Of a DNA stretch of 64,000 nt, positions 62,390 through 64,000 are shown one piece after another. This DNA comes from Nectonema munidae (taxonomy: Eukaryota > Nematomorpha > Nectonematoida > Nectonematidae). The notes beneath the pieces were generated by a model. The model was not told where the DNA came from, did not search any database, and saw only the letters and a list, made by a program, of their open reading frames with translations. The stretch is taken from contig JAUIRK010000903.1 of NCBI GenBank assembly GCA_030549495.1, forward strand, positions 62,001 to 126,000, given 5' to 3'. A program made the position numbers and the translations under genes. The first letter of the stretch is position 1. Each line of letters begins with the position of its first letter.

Positions 62390-64000
62390 CAGGGATTTTC
62401 AAACTTTTGGCACTCGTGACCTCTTAAATAAAAGTTTCAAACTCATGTGACCTCCTACTTCGGGTTTACTATCAGGAGCTTAATTTTTTTAATTTTATGT
62501 GAAGGAGAGGGTAGAAACATCTAAAAAAATATTTGAAAATTCTGTAATTATTTATTAGCAAATTTAGTCACACTGATCCAAACTTGAATTTACAAAAAAA
62601 CATAGATAAGTTTGAACCCGTTTATCCAACCTAACTCGTGAGATGCCTGATGCTCCATTTCAGCAGTAAACTTTGAAATTCGATTTCGAAAATTTGTTAG
62701 AGTCTCATCTCATCTTCAAGATCCAATCTGTTCCTATTATTTGTTTTTATATTGACAAGAAATCCTGCGCCACATAAGTAGGTAGAAGCAAATGGAACAA
62801 GGACGCGTAAAGCTATCATGCTGAATTTAGAGTATGACTGATACATAGCGCACCAGAACTGAGCCACGGATTTTACCTTAAAGAGATCACTAGCTGAAGG
62901 TCAGTCCTTAGATCCAGAAATTCATCTTGGATATCATCTAGTATGCTAGATACACCAAGTTCAGTACAAAATGGGTCCCTTACCAGGGCCTCCCGTTCCT
63001 GCAATAGCGCAGGGAAGTAACGCTAGACTTCATTTTCTCAAGACTGAAGATATTTGGTAATCTCATCCTTGAGGACAGTTGGATCTAAAACTCATCCGTC
63101 ACTCCACAAAGTTTGTCAAACAAAATGATGTTTTCAAAATTGGGTTTTCGACGCCAGTCATGCGGTTTGAAAACAAAGGCTCTAAGACTATCTTGAAAAA
63201 AGAGAATATGTGTTTCTTTCCTTGAAGCTTCAAATTTAGCTTGTTCAGCTGGTCAAAAATGTTAGCAAGGTAAGCAACCCTTTTATTCTAAGTGAACTAA
63301 AAGATCTTTTCTTTATTAAGTCTCAAGGAATAGCTTTATCTTATCTTTCATTTCAAAGACACGATTAATAACTTTTCCTTTCGACAACCAACATACTGTA
63401 GTGTAAAGGACTTTGTGGTCAGCATTCATGCATTTACATAGTTCTTTAAATAGGCAAGTATTGAGTTCTTGAGTCTTTACATAATTTACAATTTTGATTG
63501 CAGATTCAAGCACTTCTTGCAGCGAAGCAGGGAGTGTCTCAAAGGCGAGAGTATACTGGTAAATCATCAGATGGATGCACTTTCCTTGATGTGCTAGCTT
63601 TTTCAGTTTCGAGTAGAATCCTCATTCGATGCCAGCATAGTCGGTGCCCCATAAGATCTTCGTCTTGAAAAAATATTCAAACTTTTTTCATGACACCATA
63701 AGCTTTTGATGTTGTTTCAAGTGCACTGCAGAATAAGAATTCGCTTTTGATGTCACCTGAATTTATATATCTCACGAAGACAAGCAACTGAGAACATGAA
63801 CTTATATCTGTTGACTCGTCGAGTTGAAAGATGAACAAATGGGAACCTTTGATTTCAGTCAAAACATGTTTCTTCACATCCATAGACATTTTAGAAATGC
63901 GCCTCTGTATAGTATTATTTGACAGGGATATTTGCTGTATATTCTTTGCACTCGCTTTTCCAAGAAAAAGATTTACTGCTTTCATCATGCAGAATTTAAG
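62390..64000 (-). mobile_element. hAT element (SCAND3/ZBED-like), runs off the window
   Basis: CAGGGATTTTCAAACTTTTG at 62390 followed by CTCGTGACC is a typical end for this hAT group. The preceding 8 bp GTATATAT would be its target copy. The other end lies outside the window. The transposase is on the minus strand. Confidence 0.75.
62620..64000 (-). pseudogene. hAT transposase (SCAND3/ZBED-like), partial
   Basis: Minus-strand frame 63988-63677 has AKNIQQISLSNNTIQRRISK, then FIFQLDESTDISSCSQLLVF, the diagnostic LDESTDIS block with the first catalytic Asp, and VRYINSG. Frame 63567-63316 has KVLYTTVCWLSKGKVINRVF (compare W.LSRGKVL.R.FEL). The C-terminal dimerisation block ALRVLVPFASTYLCGAGFLV then NIKTNNRNRLDLEDEMRL lies at ~62660-62840. 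Frame changes separate the pieces, and the N-terminus (BED finger) is beyond the edge. Confidence 0.85.

Overview
The window is AT-rich eukaryotic nuclear DNA. It carries one intron-split host gene inside a dense, nested collection of transposable elements. The mix (many hAT and piggyBac families, pogo/Tigger, MULE-like and foldback MITEs, a tRNA-derived SINE, an APE-type LINE with a C-terminal zinc finger) and the protein sequences suggest an arthropod, probably a crustacean such as a caligid copepod. The organism call is inference.

The host gene is NAA15, the auxiliary subunit of the NatA N-terminal acetyltransferase. It lies on the + strand in ten coding exons from 16285 to 48143. All intron phases agree, and the product is about 898 residues with no internal stop (human 866). 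Its introns hold most of the mobile DNA of the middle of the window: nested hAT elements (17.2-18.5 kb), hAT MITEs with clean 8-bp target duplications (22.8 and 23.65 kb), piggyBac remnants (24.2-25.3, 38.8-40.6 and 40.7-41.5 kb), a piggyBac with both ends (31.05-34.17 kb) that hosts a minisatellite-armed foldback element, a hAT with both ends (25.35-26.93 kb), a 37-bp tandem array (35.8-36.2 kb), and MITEs at 42.8 and 44.0 kb with exact target duplications.

The left flank (1-16 kb) holds two copies of a compound repeat (a tandem array of ~150-bp units followed by a shared ~310-bp tail), another ~150-bp monomer family at 8.8-10.0 kb, a SINE, a piggyBac fragment and two hAT fragments.

The right flank (48.6-64 kb) is almost solid transposon. 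In order it holds a pogo/Tigger element with both ends, a minus-strand jockey/CR1-like LINE broken by an old LTR-retrotransposon fragment and a SINE, a nearly full-length plus-strand APE-type LINE, and a minus-strand relative of that LINE split by a 2.6-kb hAT-like element. That hAT-like element has an exact 8-bp target duplication and carries a long, lightly damaged transposase. A SCAND3/ZBED-like hAT runs off the right edge.

The most informative objects are the 58.9-61.5 kb hAT-like element, the minisatellite-armed foldback nested in the piggyBac, the repeated array-plus-tail element, and the short MITEs whose ends and target duplications can be read directly. All assignments come from reading the sequence. 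No database search was made.
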